DNA from: JAJPKK01 sp963802745
GTDB lineage: Bacteria; Pseudomonadota; Alphaproteobacteria; Rhizobiales; Xanthobacteraceae
NCBI GenBank assembly: GCA_963802745.1
Contig: CAWDKL010000057.1
Span: forward strand, 1-64,000
Reading direction: 5' to 3'
DNA length: 64,000 nt
How positions within the stretch are numbered: position 1 is the first letter of the stretch; every line of letters starts with the position of its first letter. A model generated the notes under the pieces. It saw nothing but the letters and a program-made list of their open reading frames with translations, made no database searches and was not told the DNA's origin. A program made the translations under genes and the position numbers. Shown one piece after another: positions 43,281-52,620 of this stretch.

Positions 43281-43424
43281 CGCGACGAACGACTCCGATG
43301 ATGAGGGGTGGCGCAGGTTCCGCGTTCCGTGCTTAGGCCGCGGACCTAAGGCGCGTCTTCGAATGTACCGATCGTGGCGCTGGTACTGTCTGATCATAGT
43401 AGACAGGGTCGCGGTGCGCGGAAA

Positions 43425-43501
43425 TGGTAGCGGAGGAGGGATTTGAACCCCCGACACACGGATTATGATTCCGCCGCTCTGACCAACTGAGCTACTCCGC
43501 C
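43425..43501 (-). tRNA. tRNA-Met (CAU), elongator type
   Basis: 77 nt cloverleaf on the minus strand: acceptor GGCGGAG/CTCCGCT, D-arm GTAGCTCAGTTGGTCAGAGC, anticodon stem GCGGA/TCCGT with loop atCATaa, T-arm GGGGGTTCAAATCCCTC, encoded CCA at 43427-43425. The CAU loop could in principle be lysidine tRNA-Ile2, but the sequence matches the common alphaproteobacterial tRNA-Met. Confidence 0.95.
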
Positions 43502-43895
43502 ATCCGGTAAAATCAGAGACTTACGCGATAGGCGAAAGTCTCTGGCACCGCTTCGGCACGTCCACGCGGTTAGTACCCGCATGAGACAACACCGATGCGG
43601 ACGCGACGCCGTGGATTTAGCGCGATCCGTGCGCGTGAGCAAGCGGGTGTCACTCAAAAGCGCGGTATCTGCTTGGCTAAGATGATCGCAAAGTGCTGAT
43701 GCTCGCGTCTTTGCTTGTCATTGCGGGCCGCGGCTGAACGCTTGTAGCTCAGAAAACCATAGTCTTGTGGTCTGGCTTTCAGCTGCGCCCCATCCGGGAC
43801 GCCTTCTTGCCCCGCTGACCGTCTGGATCATCTCGATCCTCAGCTCACGCCGTCGCGCCAGCGCGCGCCGACCTTGTGGCTAACCGGTTCCAGGG
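43502..43895. other. 390-bp intergenic region upstream of tRNA-Met
   Basis: No gene seen. Presumably holds the tRNA promoter on the minus strand; no repeat of the window's families found. Confidence 0.4.
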
Positions 43896-44210
43896 TCAGG
43901 TCGCCGGCCCTTGGCGCGGTTTGTCCGGCTCAAAACTGATGCGCAGACGCGTATGCGTGGCTTTCGCGAAGCGTTCCAGCGTGCGGGTCGATGGCATGGC
44001 CTTGCCGCTTTCCAAACGGGCGACCACTGCCTGGGTGGTTCCCATCGCCCGGGCCACTTGCTCCTGCGTCATGGCCGCATCGCCGCGCGCTTTGATGAGT
44101 GCCGAGGCAATCGCGAACTCGTCTTCCAGCGCATCATACGCGGCAACGAATTCCGGCCTTTTCATCCATTCCCCGGCGGCTTCCTCAACGGGAATAAACT
44201 TCCGGTTCAT
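43896..44210 (-). CDS. XRE-family HTH protein (orphan HigA-like antitoxin)
   Basis: 104 aa. A short N-terminal segment (KRPEFVAAYDALEDEFAIAS) precedes an HTH: MTQEQVARAMGTTQAVVARL, ESGKAMPSTRTLERFAKATH. The arrangement is that of HigA/RelB-type antitoxins where the toxin gene is immediately upstream, but no HigB-like frame is seen between 44211 and tctB, so the partner is lost or absent. GGAGGTCGA is ideally placed before ATG 44210. Confidence 0.85.
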   Translation of the reverse strand: MNRKFIPVEEAAGEWMKRPEFVAAYDALEDEFAIASALIKARGDAAMTQEQVARAMGTTQAVVARLESGKAMPSTRTLERFAKATHTRLRISFEPDKPRQGPAT

Positions 44211-44272
44211 TCGACCTCCTTCGCCCGAGCGCCGCCTACTTCGTGTCACCTACACGCGCTCCGCCCCTCGTT

Positions 44273-44770
44273 TCACGCCCCTCCAAACAATATCCCCGGA
44301 TAAAGCTCCAGCCGCAACAGCCAGCTGAACAGAACCCAAATGCCCGCGAGCGTACCGGCGGCGCTCAGTGCGCAGGCGAACCATGGCCGGCCGCCGCGGA
44401 TGCGGGTCGCGGCGAAGACATAGAGCGGCACCGCATAGGCCACGCCGATCAGCGCGAAAGCGGTGACAAATCCCGCGATCCAGGCGATCGCCGCAAGCTG
44501 CCGGCGCAATGGGTAGGCGGTGTGCGCCTTGCCGGCGCCGGGCCGGATCGAGACGGGGTTGAGCCAGCGCGTCAGCGCTCTTCCCGGCGGCGTCTGGGTG
44601 CGGGACACGAAATCGAGCACGCTGAGCACCACCACGCCCCAGCCGATGAGGAGCGGCGCCGCGCGCGCCTCCGGGGAATAGCCGTAGGCCGTGGTGAGAT
44701 ACACCGCGGCCACTGCCGCCGCGGCGACAGGGGGGAAATAATCGCCCGCATCGGTGCCGAACAGCCGCAT
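44273..44770 (-). CDS. tctB: TctB-family tripartite tricarboxylate transporter small membrane subunit
   Basis: 165 aa with four predicted helices: FPPVAAAAVAAVYLTTAYGY, PLLIGWGVVVLSVLDFVSR, LAAIAWIAGFVTAFALIGVA and a C-terminal LFSWLLRLELYPGILFG, the typical TctB ending (LxLxLPxG-like). It starts 2 bp after the tctA stop. Start at 44770; a longer frame to 44887 overlaps tctA. Confidence 0.85.
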   Translation of the reverse strand: MRLFGTDAGDYFPPVAAAAVAAVYLTTAYGYSPEARAAPLLIGWGVVVLSVLDFVSRTQTPPGRALTRWLNPVSIRPGAGKAHTAYPLRRQLAAIAWIAGFVTAFALIGVAYAVPLYVFAATRIRGGRPWFACALSAAGTLAGIWVLFSWLLRLELYPGILFGGA

Positions 44771-44772
44771 GG

Positions 44773-46288
44773 TCAGGCCTTTCCGCCGGCCGCGGCCGCC
44801 GTGCGGCGGCGCGCATTCATCCACGCACGCAGCGGCGAGACCGACAGGAACAGCACGATGACGGCAATGAGGATGAGGCTCACCCACCGTGCCGTAAAGA
44901 TCGACCAGCTGCCGTCGCCCATGATCATGGCCTGATGGAAATTGCGCTCCGCGGTACCGCCGAGCACCAGCGCGATCACGATGGTGAGGCGCGGATAATC
45001 GTAGCGGATCATGATGTAGCCAAGGATTCCGAAGGCGAGCGTGAGGATCGGGTTCTCGATGCTGCGGTTGACCGCATAGGAGCCGACCATCGCCACCGCG
45101 ATGATGATCGGCACGAAGATGCGGGAATCCACCAGCGTGATCAGCCCGAGCGGGCGCGCCAGCAGCACCCCGATGAAAGACGCGAGGATACAGGCGCCGG
45201 TGAGAGCCCAGACCAGCCCGTAAATTTCCTTCTGATTTTGCGCCAGCATCAGCGGCCCCGGCTGCATGCCGTGTAAAACCAAAATACCAAGAAAAACCGC
45301 CATTTCGGCGCCGGACGGAATGCCGAACGCGATCGTCGGGATCAGCGCACTACCGTCCTTGGCGTTGATGGCGGCTTCCGGCGCGATCACGCCCTGGATG
45401 TTGCCCTTGCCAAAGCTCTCCGGATCTTTGGATGCCTGCACGGTCATGCCATAAGACAGAAACGCCGCGACCGTGCCGCCCTCGCCCGGAATGGCGCCCA
45501 CGATGGTGCCGATGATGGAGCCGCGCAGCACGGTCGGCCAGTTGCGAAACGTGGCGATCACCCCGCTCCACATGCTGGTGATTTTTACGGCGCGCACATC
45601 CTTGGAGACGCTCCCGCCGGTGACCGACAAATTGATCATCTCCGCGACCGCGAACAGCCCGATCAGCGCCGGCACCAGGTGCACGCCGTCCCACAGATAC
45701 TCGCTGCCGCCCGTGAACCGGGTGGTGCCGGTGACGCCGTCATACCCGATGGTCGCGATCATCAGCCCGATGCCGCCGGTCAACAGCCCGCGCAGCATTT
45801 TGCCCGTGAGGCTCGCGGCCACCGTCACCAGCGCCAGGATCGCGAGCAGAAAAAATTCCGGCGGCCCGAACAGCAGCACCAATTGCTGGGCGACCGGCAG
45901 CACGGCGAGCACCGAAACGGTGCCGATCAGGCCGCCCAGCGAATTGGCCGTCGCGGCCGCCCCGATCGCGTAGCCGGCCTTGCCTTGCTGCGCCAGCGGA
46001 TAGCCGTCGAGGCAGGTGGCGGCATTGGGTGCCGCCCCCGGCGAGTTGAGCAGGATCGCGGTGAGCGATCCGCCCATCGGCACCGCGCCCATGACCCCGC
46101 CGGCGAGTGCCACCGCGGTGAAGGGCTCCAGCCCATAGGTGAGCGGCATCAGCAGCGCCAGCGCGGTGGCGCCGCCCAAGCCCGGCAGCGCCCCGAACAC
46201 CAGGCCGATCGCCATGCCGAGGCGTCAGGAACATCAGTTCCCGCACCTGCAGCAGGCCCTCGATGCCGGCAAGCCACGCGTCCAACAT
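44773..46288 (-). CDS. tctA: TctA-family large transporter subunit, frameshifted near its N-terminus
   Basis: About 504 aa when repaired. Start MLDAWLAGIEGLLQVRELMF at 46288; near 46221 one extra base (GG instead of G on the plus strand) breaks the frame, after which LGMAIGLVFGALPGLGGATA continues. TctA signature regions: GLVFGALPGLGGATALALLM, AILLNSPGAAPNAATCLDGY, SIIGTIVGAIPGEGGTVAAF and IIAVAMVGSYAVNRSIENPI. Part of a TctCBA tripartite uptake system for carboxylates; no tctC (binding protein) gene is present nearby. Confidence 0.88.
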
Positions 46289-46353
46289 GAGCGAAGTAGT
46301 CCCTCGTTACATCCGCGACCGGTCGTAGTATGGATTGATCGCAGCCGATCCCA

Positions 46354-46755
46354 TCACGGCGCAGCCACGACCCTGGGCTTGCGATGGATGATTGAGATCA
46401 TCTCCCGCCGGCACCCGATGGGTTCCAAGCATGTAAAAAAAGCAGAATGCAAAACTGTAAGAATGAATAACATTGCAGCATCAGAGAAGTTACGATAATG
46501 CCCATCTTCGATGGAATTATATACTAACCACAAATAGCCAGAGAACCAAAAAATAATTAATGTGGCAATTCCAAGCCTGATGACGAAGGTGATGTCGCAC
46601 TCCGGAAAGCCCGCCGAGTAGGCGGCGGACCGCGCCCAAACCGTCAACGGGTTGGCGCCCGGATCACGCGGCACAGCCGCAAGCCCAAGCTGAAGACAGA
46701 AAGCCATGTCGCCCTCGAACCGGATGGAAGCTCGGTCTTTTATCACGTTGGCCAT
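46354..46755 (-). CDS. Hypothetical membrane protein, unusual composition
   Basis: 133 aa, two predicted helices (FVIRLGIATLIIFWFSGYLW and SDAAMLFILTVLHSAFFTCL). The stretch 46430-46620 is markedly AT-richer than its surroundings, hinting at transferred or relaxed DNA. No Shine-Dalgarno for ATG 46755; an internal ATG at 46707 has a weak GAGG. No family recognised; may not be real. Confidence 0.35.
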   Translation of the reverse strand: MANVIKDRASIRFEGDMAFCLQLGLAAVPRDPGANPLTVWARSAAYSAGFPECDITFVIRLGIATLIIFWFSGYLWLVYNSIEDGHYRNFSDAAMLFILTVLHSAFFTCLEPIGCRREMISIIHRKPRVVAAP

Positions 46756-46941
46756 GCCTGGACGAGAGGGATGTGGGTCTGAGGTCTTGGCAGGGTCGAT
46801 ACGATCATGACGCGGAAGCCGCCGCCGTCAAGGCATCGCGGCTCAGAACGGATGCATTCAGGTGCGGCGACGAAGCCGCTTAATCAGCACACAACCAGAT
46901 GGCGAGTAGCACAATTCAGATGCATGTGATATCCTATTCTA

Positions 46942-47235
46942 ATGATGCGTGACGAAGCCATCCGCCGACTGCAAGACCATGAAGTGGAACTGCGCCGTCT
47001 CGGTGTCGAACGCCTGTACCTGTTCGGCTCCGTCGCGCGTGGCGATCAGCACGACGCTTCCGACGTCGATCTGTTCTTCGACCACCAAAAGGGTAAACTC
47101 GGTCTATTCGGTCTGATGGAAATCAAGGAACGCGCCTGTGCCATCCTCGGTCGTCGCGCCGACATCATGACGCGTGACAGCATCCACCGGGTTCTGCGCT
47201 CCCGCATTGAGCAATCCGCGGTGCGCGTATTCTGA
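46942..47235 (+). CDS. mntA: MntA-type nucleotidyltransferase antitoxin
   Basis: 97 aa minimal nucleotidyltransferase. GSVARGDQHDASDVDLFFDH contains the GSxARG and D-x-D catalytic motif of MNT proteins. In MntA-HepT pairs it AMPylates the HepT toxin. Its TGA overlaps the ATG of hepT by one base, and the pair forms a type VII toxin-antitoxin module. Confidence 0.88.
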   Translation: MMRDEAIRRLQDHEVELRRLGVERLYLFGSVARGDQHDASDVDLFFDHQKGKLGLFGLMEIKERACAILGRRADIMTRDSIHRVLRSRIEQSAVRVF

Positions 47236-47600
47236 TGCCGCCGCGGTCCCCGATTGCTCGCCTGACCGACATCGTCGAAGCCAGCGAACGCGTCCGCTCC
47301 CTTCTCCGCAACGTCCCGCTTAAATCATTCGAAACCGATTGGCTTAACCAATGGGTCGTCGAACGTGGCATCGAGATCATCTCTGAAGCCAGCCGCCACC
47401 TTCCCGCCGACATGAAGTCCCGACACGATGCAATCCCTTGGCGCAAAGTCGCCGGGATCGGCAACGTCCTTCGCCACAACTACGAACATGTTTCCGCCAG
47501 CATCCTCTGGACGCTTATCCGCGAAGAGCTACCTCTGCTCGAAGAAGTCTGCCGCGCCGAGTTGGACGCTGCGCTCGCTGGCGAACAGTCCAAAACCTGA
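47235..47600 (+). CDS. hepT: HepT-family (DUF86) toxin
   Basis: 121 aa all-helical HEPN RNase family. LTDIVEASERVRSLLRNVP, WVVERGIEIISEASRHLP, then AGIGNVLRHNYEHVSASILW. The catalytic H-x-Y is present (RHNYEH), but the arginine of canonical Rx4HxY is G here (IGNVLRHNY); this GNVLRH variant is common in one HepT subfamily. Translationally overlapped with mntA. Confidence 0.88.
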   Translation: MPPRSPIARLTDIVEASERVRSLLRNVPLKSFETDWLNQWVVERGIEIISEASRHLPADMKSRHDAIPWRKVAGIGNVLRHNYEHVSASILWTLIREELPLLEEVCRAELDAALAGEQSKT

Positions 47601-47874
47601 CCCTATGCTCGCCGTCGATCCGGTGAAATTCATCGGTGCGATGCGCCTTCAAATTCATCCTGAGGTACGCGGCCGCCATCCCTTCGCGACGCCAGGTGTC
47701 GCCAAACCTTTGCATTCAAGCGGGTTGTGTCGCGCGCCGATCTTCGGGCATATGCCTCGGTCTGCGCATGCGGCGGTCGATACGGTCCATGTACCCGAAC
47801 AACCACCGCGGACAGTGTTGTTGAATAAACCTGCCGCCCGCGGGTGGCTGTGCACCGCAAACCCAGGGGATGGC

Positions 47875-49545
47875 ATGGACGATCTTACAAAAACCGAAAC
47901 CGCACATGTGGATGCCACGGGCGCCGCCCTCCCCTACGCCGACCTGCACGCGCATATCGCGGCGCTGGAGCGGGACGGCCATCTGGTGCGGGTGCAGCGG
48001 CCGATCAACAAGGACACCGAGATGCACGCGCTGGTGCGCTGGCAGTTCCGCGGCGGCATTCCGGAGGCGCAGCGAAAGGGGTTTTTGTTCGAGAACGTCA
48101 CCGACTCCAAGGGGAAGCGCTACGACATCCCGGTCGCGGTCGGCATCCTCGCCTCCAACCGCGAGATCTACAGCCTCGGCATCGGCTGCAAGGTCGAGGA
48201 CATCAAGAAGCAATGGGATTTCGCCGAGCAGCATCAGTTCGAGCCGCAGCTTGTCGACAGCCCCGCGTGCCAGGAGATCGTGACCATCGGGGACGCCTTG
48301 AACGAGAACGGCCAGGGCGTCGATGGGCTGCCGATCCCGATCTCGACGCCGGGCTTCGACAACGCGCCCTATTCCTCTTGCTCGATGTTCATCACCAAGG
48401 ACCCGGACACCGGGCGGCAGAACATCGGCAACTACCGGGCCATGGTCAAAAGCCCGACCCGGCTGGGCATGAACCCGGAGATCGAACTCAACCAGGGCAT
48501 CCACGAGCACTGGCTGAAATACAAGGCTCGCGGCGAGCGGATGCCGGCCGTACTGCTGCTCGGCGCGCCGCCGGCGATCGTGTTCGCGGCCGTGCACAAG
48601 CTGCCGAAGCAGCTCGATGAATTGGCGGTCGCGGGCGGGCTCGTCGGCGCGCCGATCCGCGTGTGCAAGGCCAAGACCGTCAACCTCATCGTGCCGGCCG
48701 AGGCCGAGATCGTCATCGAGGGTTTTATCGATACCGAATGGCTGGAGCCGGAGGGCAGTTTCGGCGAATCGCACGGCTATATGAACTTGAAAGAGTATAA
48801 CGCCTTCATGGACGTGACGGCGATCACCCGGCGCAAGGATGCCGTGCTGGTTTCCATCATCAGCCAGGTGACGCCGAGCGAATCGAGCCTGATCAAGCGC
48901 GTGGCCTACGAGCCGGCGTTCCTGCATCATTTGCGCCACCACCTCAACATTTCCGGCGTCACCCGCGTGTTCATGCACGAGCCGCTGACCAATCTGCGCA
49001 AGCTGGTGGTGATCCAGTTGCGCGCCGATACGTTCGACGCCGAGGTCTGGCGCGCGCTTTACGGGGCTTCGGCCTATTCCTCCTCGGTCGGCAAGATGAT
49101 CATTGCGGTGAATGAGGATATCGAGCCGGAAAACCTCGACATGCTGTTTTGGGCGATGGCTTACCGGATGCGCCCGCACCAGGATTTGCGCATTCTCGAC
49201 CACCGCGACATGGGCCACGGGCCCCGCACCGGCGCCGACGACAATCATTACGAGGCGACCGATTCGTGCATGCTGATCAATGCCATGATCAAGCGGCCCT
49301 ACCCGCCGATCTCGCTGCCGGCCCGCGAATACATGGAAAACGCCAAGGTGATTTGGGAGGAATTGGGGTTGCCGCCGCTCAAACCGGAAATGCCGTGGTT
49401 CGGCTATTCGCTCGGCCAATGGCCGGAGGAATTCGCCGTGGAGGCGGAGCGCGCGGCCCGCAGCGAATATTGGACCACCGGCGAGGTGATGAAACAGCGC
49501 CGGCGCAACGACAAGCGGCTGAACGATCCGTATCTGTCGCTGTGA
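47875..49545 (+). CDS. UbiD-family prenylated-FMN decarboxylase
   Basis: 556 aa. UbiD-type (de)carboxylase of aromatic or alpha,beta-unsaturated acids. Seen: NIGNYRAMVKSPTRLGMNPE, AIVFAAVHKLPKQLDELAVA, IEGFIDTEWLEPEGSFGESH with the catalytic glutamate context, and DIEPENLDMLFWAMAYRMRP, the usual C-terminal segment. Needs prenylated FMN from UbiX, which is not nearby. ATG 47875 (MDDLTKTET). Earlier in-frame codons show no homology. Downstream lie repeats. Confidence 0.92.
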   Translation: MDDLTKTETAHVDATGAALPYADLHAHIAALERDGHLVRVQRPINKDTEMHALVRWQFRGGIPEAQRKGFLFENVTDSKGKRYDIPVAVGILASNREIYSLGIGCKVEDIKKQWDFAEQHQFEPQLVDSPACQEIVTIGDALNENGQGVDGLPIPISTPGFDNAPYSSCSMFITKDPDTGRQNIGNYRAMVKSPTRLGMNPEIELNQGIHEHWLKYKARGERMPAVLLLGAPPAIVFAAVHKLPKQLDELAVAGGLVGAPIRVCKAKTVNLIVPAEAEIVIEGFIDTEWLEPEGSFGESHGYMNLKEYNAFMDVTAITRRKDAVLVSIISQVTPSESSLIKRVAYEPAFLHHLRHHLNISGVTRVFMHEPLTNLRKLVVIQLRADTFDAEVWRALYGASAYSSSVGKMIIAVNEDIEPENLDMLFWAMAYRMRPHQDLRILDHRDMGHGPRTGADDNHYEATDSCMLINAMIKRPYPPISLPAREYMENAKVIWEELGLPPLKPEMPWFGYSLGQWPEEFAVEAERAARSEYWTTGEVMKQRRRNDKRLNDPYLSL

Positions 49546-49561
49546 GCGGCGGGCGCCGTTT

Positions 49562-49690
49562 TCTTCTCCCTCTCCCCGCTTGCGGGGAGAGGGCCGGGGT
49601 GAGGGGCAGCCCCTTCTCCGATCCCAAGTTTTGTGCCGTAGCCCCTCACCTGGCGCGCAAGCGCGCCGACCCCTCCCGGCAAGCGGAGAG
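49562..49690. repeat. CTCTCCCCGCTTGCGGGGAGAGG repeat block
   Basis: ccctctccccgc-ttgc-ggggagagggccggggtgaggggc followed by a related inverse unit (gcccctcacctggcgcgc…ccggcaagcggagagagg). Same family as the blocks inside dnaE2. Confidence 0.8.
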
Positions 49691-49760
49691 AGGCGAAGAA
49701 ACCGCACGCTCCACCGTATCTTCGCCTGCCAAGACGGCCGGCTTCGCCGTGCCGATGCCC

Positions 49761-50452
49761 CTACTTGTAGAACTCCACGGAGGCCTGGCGGAAGAATACG
49801 AAATTCGGCGGCGCCACCGAAATCGGGCCGTTGATGCCGAAGATCGCGATCTGGATGGTGTCGCCCGGCTTGACGGAATCGGCGATCACGACGCGGTTCG
49901 GCATGTTGAAGCCCTGGATCGTCGCCGGGCTGGTGATGCCGGCGCGGCGCGGCATTTCGCCGTTGACCCACACCTCCGCATAGTCGTCCACATAGGCGGT
50001 CAGCACCGCCTTGGCGCCGGTCGGATCGAAATTGCCGATCTTGGCCGGAATCTTTAGGTTGGTGCGGTACCACAGAAAAGAAACCTTGCCGCCGCCGCGC
50101 CGGTCACCCAATCCCTTGGGTTCGATGGTCTGCCAGGCTGAATCGTCGAAGGCCTTGTCGCCGGCATGGGGGGCGATGTCGTAGGAGGTCTTGTAGCCCG
50201 GCATCGCGCCTGCGAGCGCCGGCCCTTCGACGATCTTGGCCTCGGCGGTTTTCCAGGTGGCGCCGAGCGCCGCGGCGCCGTCCGCCGTCATCAGATTGAC
50301 CACCAGCGCCGGCACCAGCGCGGGCGCGAGTTGCGGCGGCGATGTCGGCGCCGGCGCCTGGGCCGACGCGCCGGTGGCCGACACGATCGCCGCGAGCCCC
50401 AGCGCCGCACCGGTCATCAGGTGGTGAGATTCGCCCGCAAAGCTTTACCCAT
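49761..50452 (-). CDS. Secreted jelly-roll (galactose-binding-like) domain protein, probable N-terminal frameshift
   Basis: About 230 aa. The body reads TSYDIAPHAGDKAFDDSAWQ, VSFLWYRTNLKIPAKIGNF, VLTAYVDDYAEVWVNGEMPR and NRVVIADSVKPGDTIQIAIF, the pattern of glycoside-hydrolase-associated sugar-binding jelly rolls. The frame opens at 50417 (MTGAALGLAAIVSATGASAQ), but a better start is ATG 50452 behind CGGGAGGATCGA, giving MGKALRANLTT, whose frame is 1 nt out at 50418-50420. A one-base insertion would join both into a normal signal peptide. Confidence 0.65.
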
Positions 50453-50692
50453 TCGATCCTCCCGTTTTTGTGTTCCCCGCAACATCAAGGCGACGTCCCC
50501 CGGCCGCTGCGGTGGTCGCCGCCGGGAAGAGTGGTGAAAAAAGCGTACGGCGCGATCGGCAGGGATTTCAAGGGTGTCCTTGCCCGAATGGCTCGTGAGC
50601 CGCGACGAGGCATGCTTCTCTGCGGTCCCGCCATCCGGCACCCATCCATGCCAAAGCGCACGATTTGGTGGGGCGGGTGAGGAGCTTCGTCG

Positions 50693-51469
50693 CTAATCCG
50701 TGTAACCCGCTATCGCCGCGGCGGTGTCGATCATGGGCTGCTGGCTCACCATGATGAAGCCGCTGCTCGGCCGATCCAAATCCTGGATCAGGAGTATCAC
50801 CGCTGCTACAAGCGTCCCCATGAGATAGACCGGCAATCGTGATCGCCGTGCCTCCAGCCCGCTCGCATAACCGGTAAATGCGCTGGCGAAGATGGCGACG
50901 CCGTATAACGCGATCAGCACGATATTGGGTACGCGGTTGCGGACCGCCGTTAGACGTTTCTCCTGGCTGTCGATCATCTCATTCAGGCTTTGGATGAACA
51001 GCCCGACCGGCACCATCCCGTTGTCTTTTGCGGCCACCGCCTTCGCCTGCTGCCACAGTGCTTCCTGAACCGCGTTCGCGTGTGCAATGGCGGCATCGAG
51101 CTCCGCCTCAGAGGCAACGCGCTGGCTGATATCGAGATGAATCTGCACGTAGTCCCGTAAGGATTTCAAGGCTTCGGAACTGTGCGGCGCCGGCAGCAAT
51201 CGTGCCCGCAACGCCGTCGTGCCGATCGCATTGGCCTCGTTCAATACGGCTTCACGCCGGATCTCAAACAGCGACAGGCCCATGGCGAACGTAAAGCCGA
51301 TCATCAGGGCCAGGAGGCCGAGGACCGCGCCCTCCAGGGTCGATACGTTGTCCCCGCCCCGGCGGCCGGCGCGCACACCAAGCCGGCGCCCGATTTCGCT
51401 GCCGGCCAGGATGGCGACAAGGCTGACCAGGAAGATCGGCACCAGCGGATAGTCGTGCAAATCAATCAT
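50693..51469 (-). CDS. DUF4239 (bestrophin-like) membrane protein
   Basis: 258 aa from ATG 51469 (GTG 51478 also possible). N-terminal pair of helices (YPLVPIFLVSLVAILAGSEI and STLEGAVLGLLALMIGFTFA), a helical hydrophilic middle (RDYVQIHLDISQRVASEAEL), and two C-terminal helices (NIVLIALYGVAIFASAFTGY, LMGTLVAAVILLIQDLDRPS). DUF4239 proteins are predicted bestrophin-like channels of unknown function. Confidence 0.85.
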   Translation of the reverse strand: MIDLHDYPLVPIFLVSLVAILAGSEIGRRLGVRAGRRGGDNVSTLEGAVLGLLALMIGFTFAMGLSLFEIRREAVLNEANAIGTTALRARLLPAPHSSEALKSLRDYVQIHLDISQRVASEAELDAAIAHANAVQEALWQQAKAVAAKDNGMVPVGLFIQSLNEMIDSQEKRLTAVRNRVPNIVLIALYGVAIFASAFTGYASGLEARRSRLPVYLMGTLVAAVILLIQDLDRPSSGFIMVSQQPMIDTAAAIAGYTD

Positions 51470-51597
51470 GACCGACACCGTTTGCGGTACCGGCGGCGCT
51501 CCGGGAATAAACCAGTGGCGCGGCCTTTATGGGGGGAGTGCAGGACACAGCCGCGAACGGTTCGGCGGAGAAACCGGATTTAGATCAGGTCGATGAC

Positions 51598-51745
51598 ACT
51601 CTCGGCGTCATGCCCGCGCTTGTCGACGCTTGTCGCGGGCATCCACGTCTTTCTTGCGGCGGTTCGGGAACAAAGACGTGGATGGCCGGGACTTCGCCCG
51701 GCCATGACTCCCAGGTGTTCAGACGTGACCGGAATCCGGTCTAAA
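51598..51745. repeat. Dispersed palindromic intergenic repeat, copy 2
   Basis: Three nested hairpins: ATGCCCGCG…CGCGGGCAT (51610-51641), CATCCACGTCTTT…AAAGACGTGGATG (51640-51685) and ATGGCCGGG-acttcg-CCCGGCCAT (51682-51705), then tail cgtgaccggaatccggtct. The last hairpin and tail match copy 1 at 3.4 kb. Confidence 0.65.
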
Positions 51746-51759
51746 TCGCGGCGTGCCGA

Positions 51760-52620
51760 TTAGTTCGACGGCGGCTTGAAGAAGCGCAGGTCCGGCGGCG
51801 GCTGATCCTTGCTGGTGGGCATCAGGTGGCCATCGCCGGCGAGGAAATAGCCCTGTCCCTGGATGACGACGTGGTTGTTACCCTCGGCGCAGTTATCCTC
51901 GGGCCATTCGGGATTTTCCTTCGGGTCGCGGCTGTATTTTTTGGTCACCGTCCACGGCCGCGTCAGCGCTTGGTCGATGGTCGTGATCTCGTCGAGCATC
52001 ACGTTGGGGTTCGCCTTGTCGAGGGAAATCCGCTCCAGCACCCGGCTGTCGGGATCGCTGAATAGCGGCATGCCGCTGGCGTCGAACGCGCGCGGACCGC
52101 GCAGGCCGCGGGTCTCGACCTCAAGCGTGTCGAACCGGCCGTCGCCGTCGGTGTCGAGCCACTTGCCGATCGAATAGCCCTGCAGGGACGGATGCATGTC
52201 CTTGGGCCAGTCGCGGCCGTCGGTGAAGATACGGCGGCTATCGTGGACGTGCTCGATGAAAATGTGGGTGGTGTCCGGCGTGATCACGAATTCCATCGCG
52301 CCATAGGGGGTCATCACCCGCGGCATGCCGGGCGATACGCACATATAGGTCGGATAGTTGCCCTGCCCGCCTTTCGCCTGGTCGTCCATGCTGGCCTTGA
52401 GCACGGCCTGCGCCTGCGGCGTCAGCGGCGCCTGCTGCGCCGGACCGAGCCGCTTGGTCTGATCATAGCCGGGCTGGCCGGTGACGCCGGGGACCGGAAC
52501 GCGGCGCCAGGCGCCCGCCCAATCGGGATATTTGGTCTGATCGAACGCCTGGGCGTCGATGCCGGCCATGGCCAGGCCGGCGGCCAATGCGACCGTACCG
52601 ATCAAGCTGCGGGTGAGCAT
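51760..52620 (-). CDS. Secreted protein distantly related to the PDLQGIW family
   Basis: 286 aa. Signal peptide (…VALAAGLAMAGIDAQA), then YPDWAGAWRRVPVPGVTGQ, GNYPTYMCVSPGMPRVMTPY (like the KCYLPGIPRAM block of the 5.3 kb protein), TLEVETRGLRGPRAFDASGM, ITTIDQALTRPWTVTKKYSR (the TRPW block) and DNCAEGNNHVVIQGQGYF. So a fifth, divergent member of the superfamily, 40 kb from the cluster. GGAGGAAC precedes ATG 52620. Confidence 0.75.
   Translation of the reverse strand: MLTRSLIGTVALAAGLAMAGIDAQAFDQTKYPDWAGAWRRVPVPGVTGQPGYDQTKRLGPAQQAPLTPQAQAVLKASMDDQAKGGQGNYPTYMCVSPGMPRVMTPYGAMEFVITPDTTHIFIEHVHDSRRIFTDGRDWPKDMHPSLQGYSIGKWLDTDGDGRFDTLEVETRGLRGPRAFDASGMPLFSDPDSRVLERISLDKANPNVMLDEITTIDQALTRPWTVTKKYSRDPKENPEWPEDNCAEGNNHVVIQGQGYFLAGDGHLMPTSKDQPPPDLRFFKPPSN

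Noticed and set aside
43425..43501. tRNA-Ile2 (lysidine-type CAU)
   Set aside because: The acceptor and anticodon stems follow the common alphaproteobacterial elongator tRNA-Met pattern better.
47716..50073. 785-codon minus-strand frame
   Set aside because: Antisense to the UbiD gene and running through repeats; its histidine/arginine-rich composition is typical of antisense GC-rich frames.
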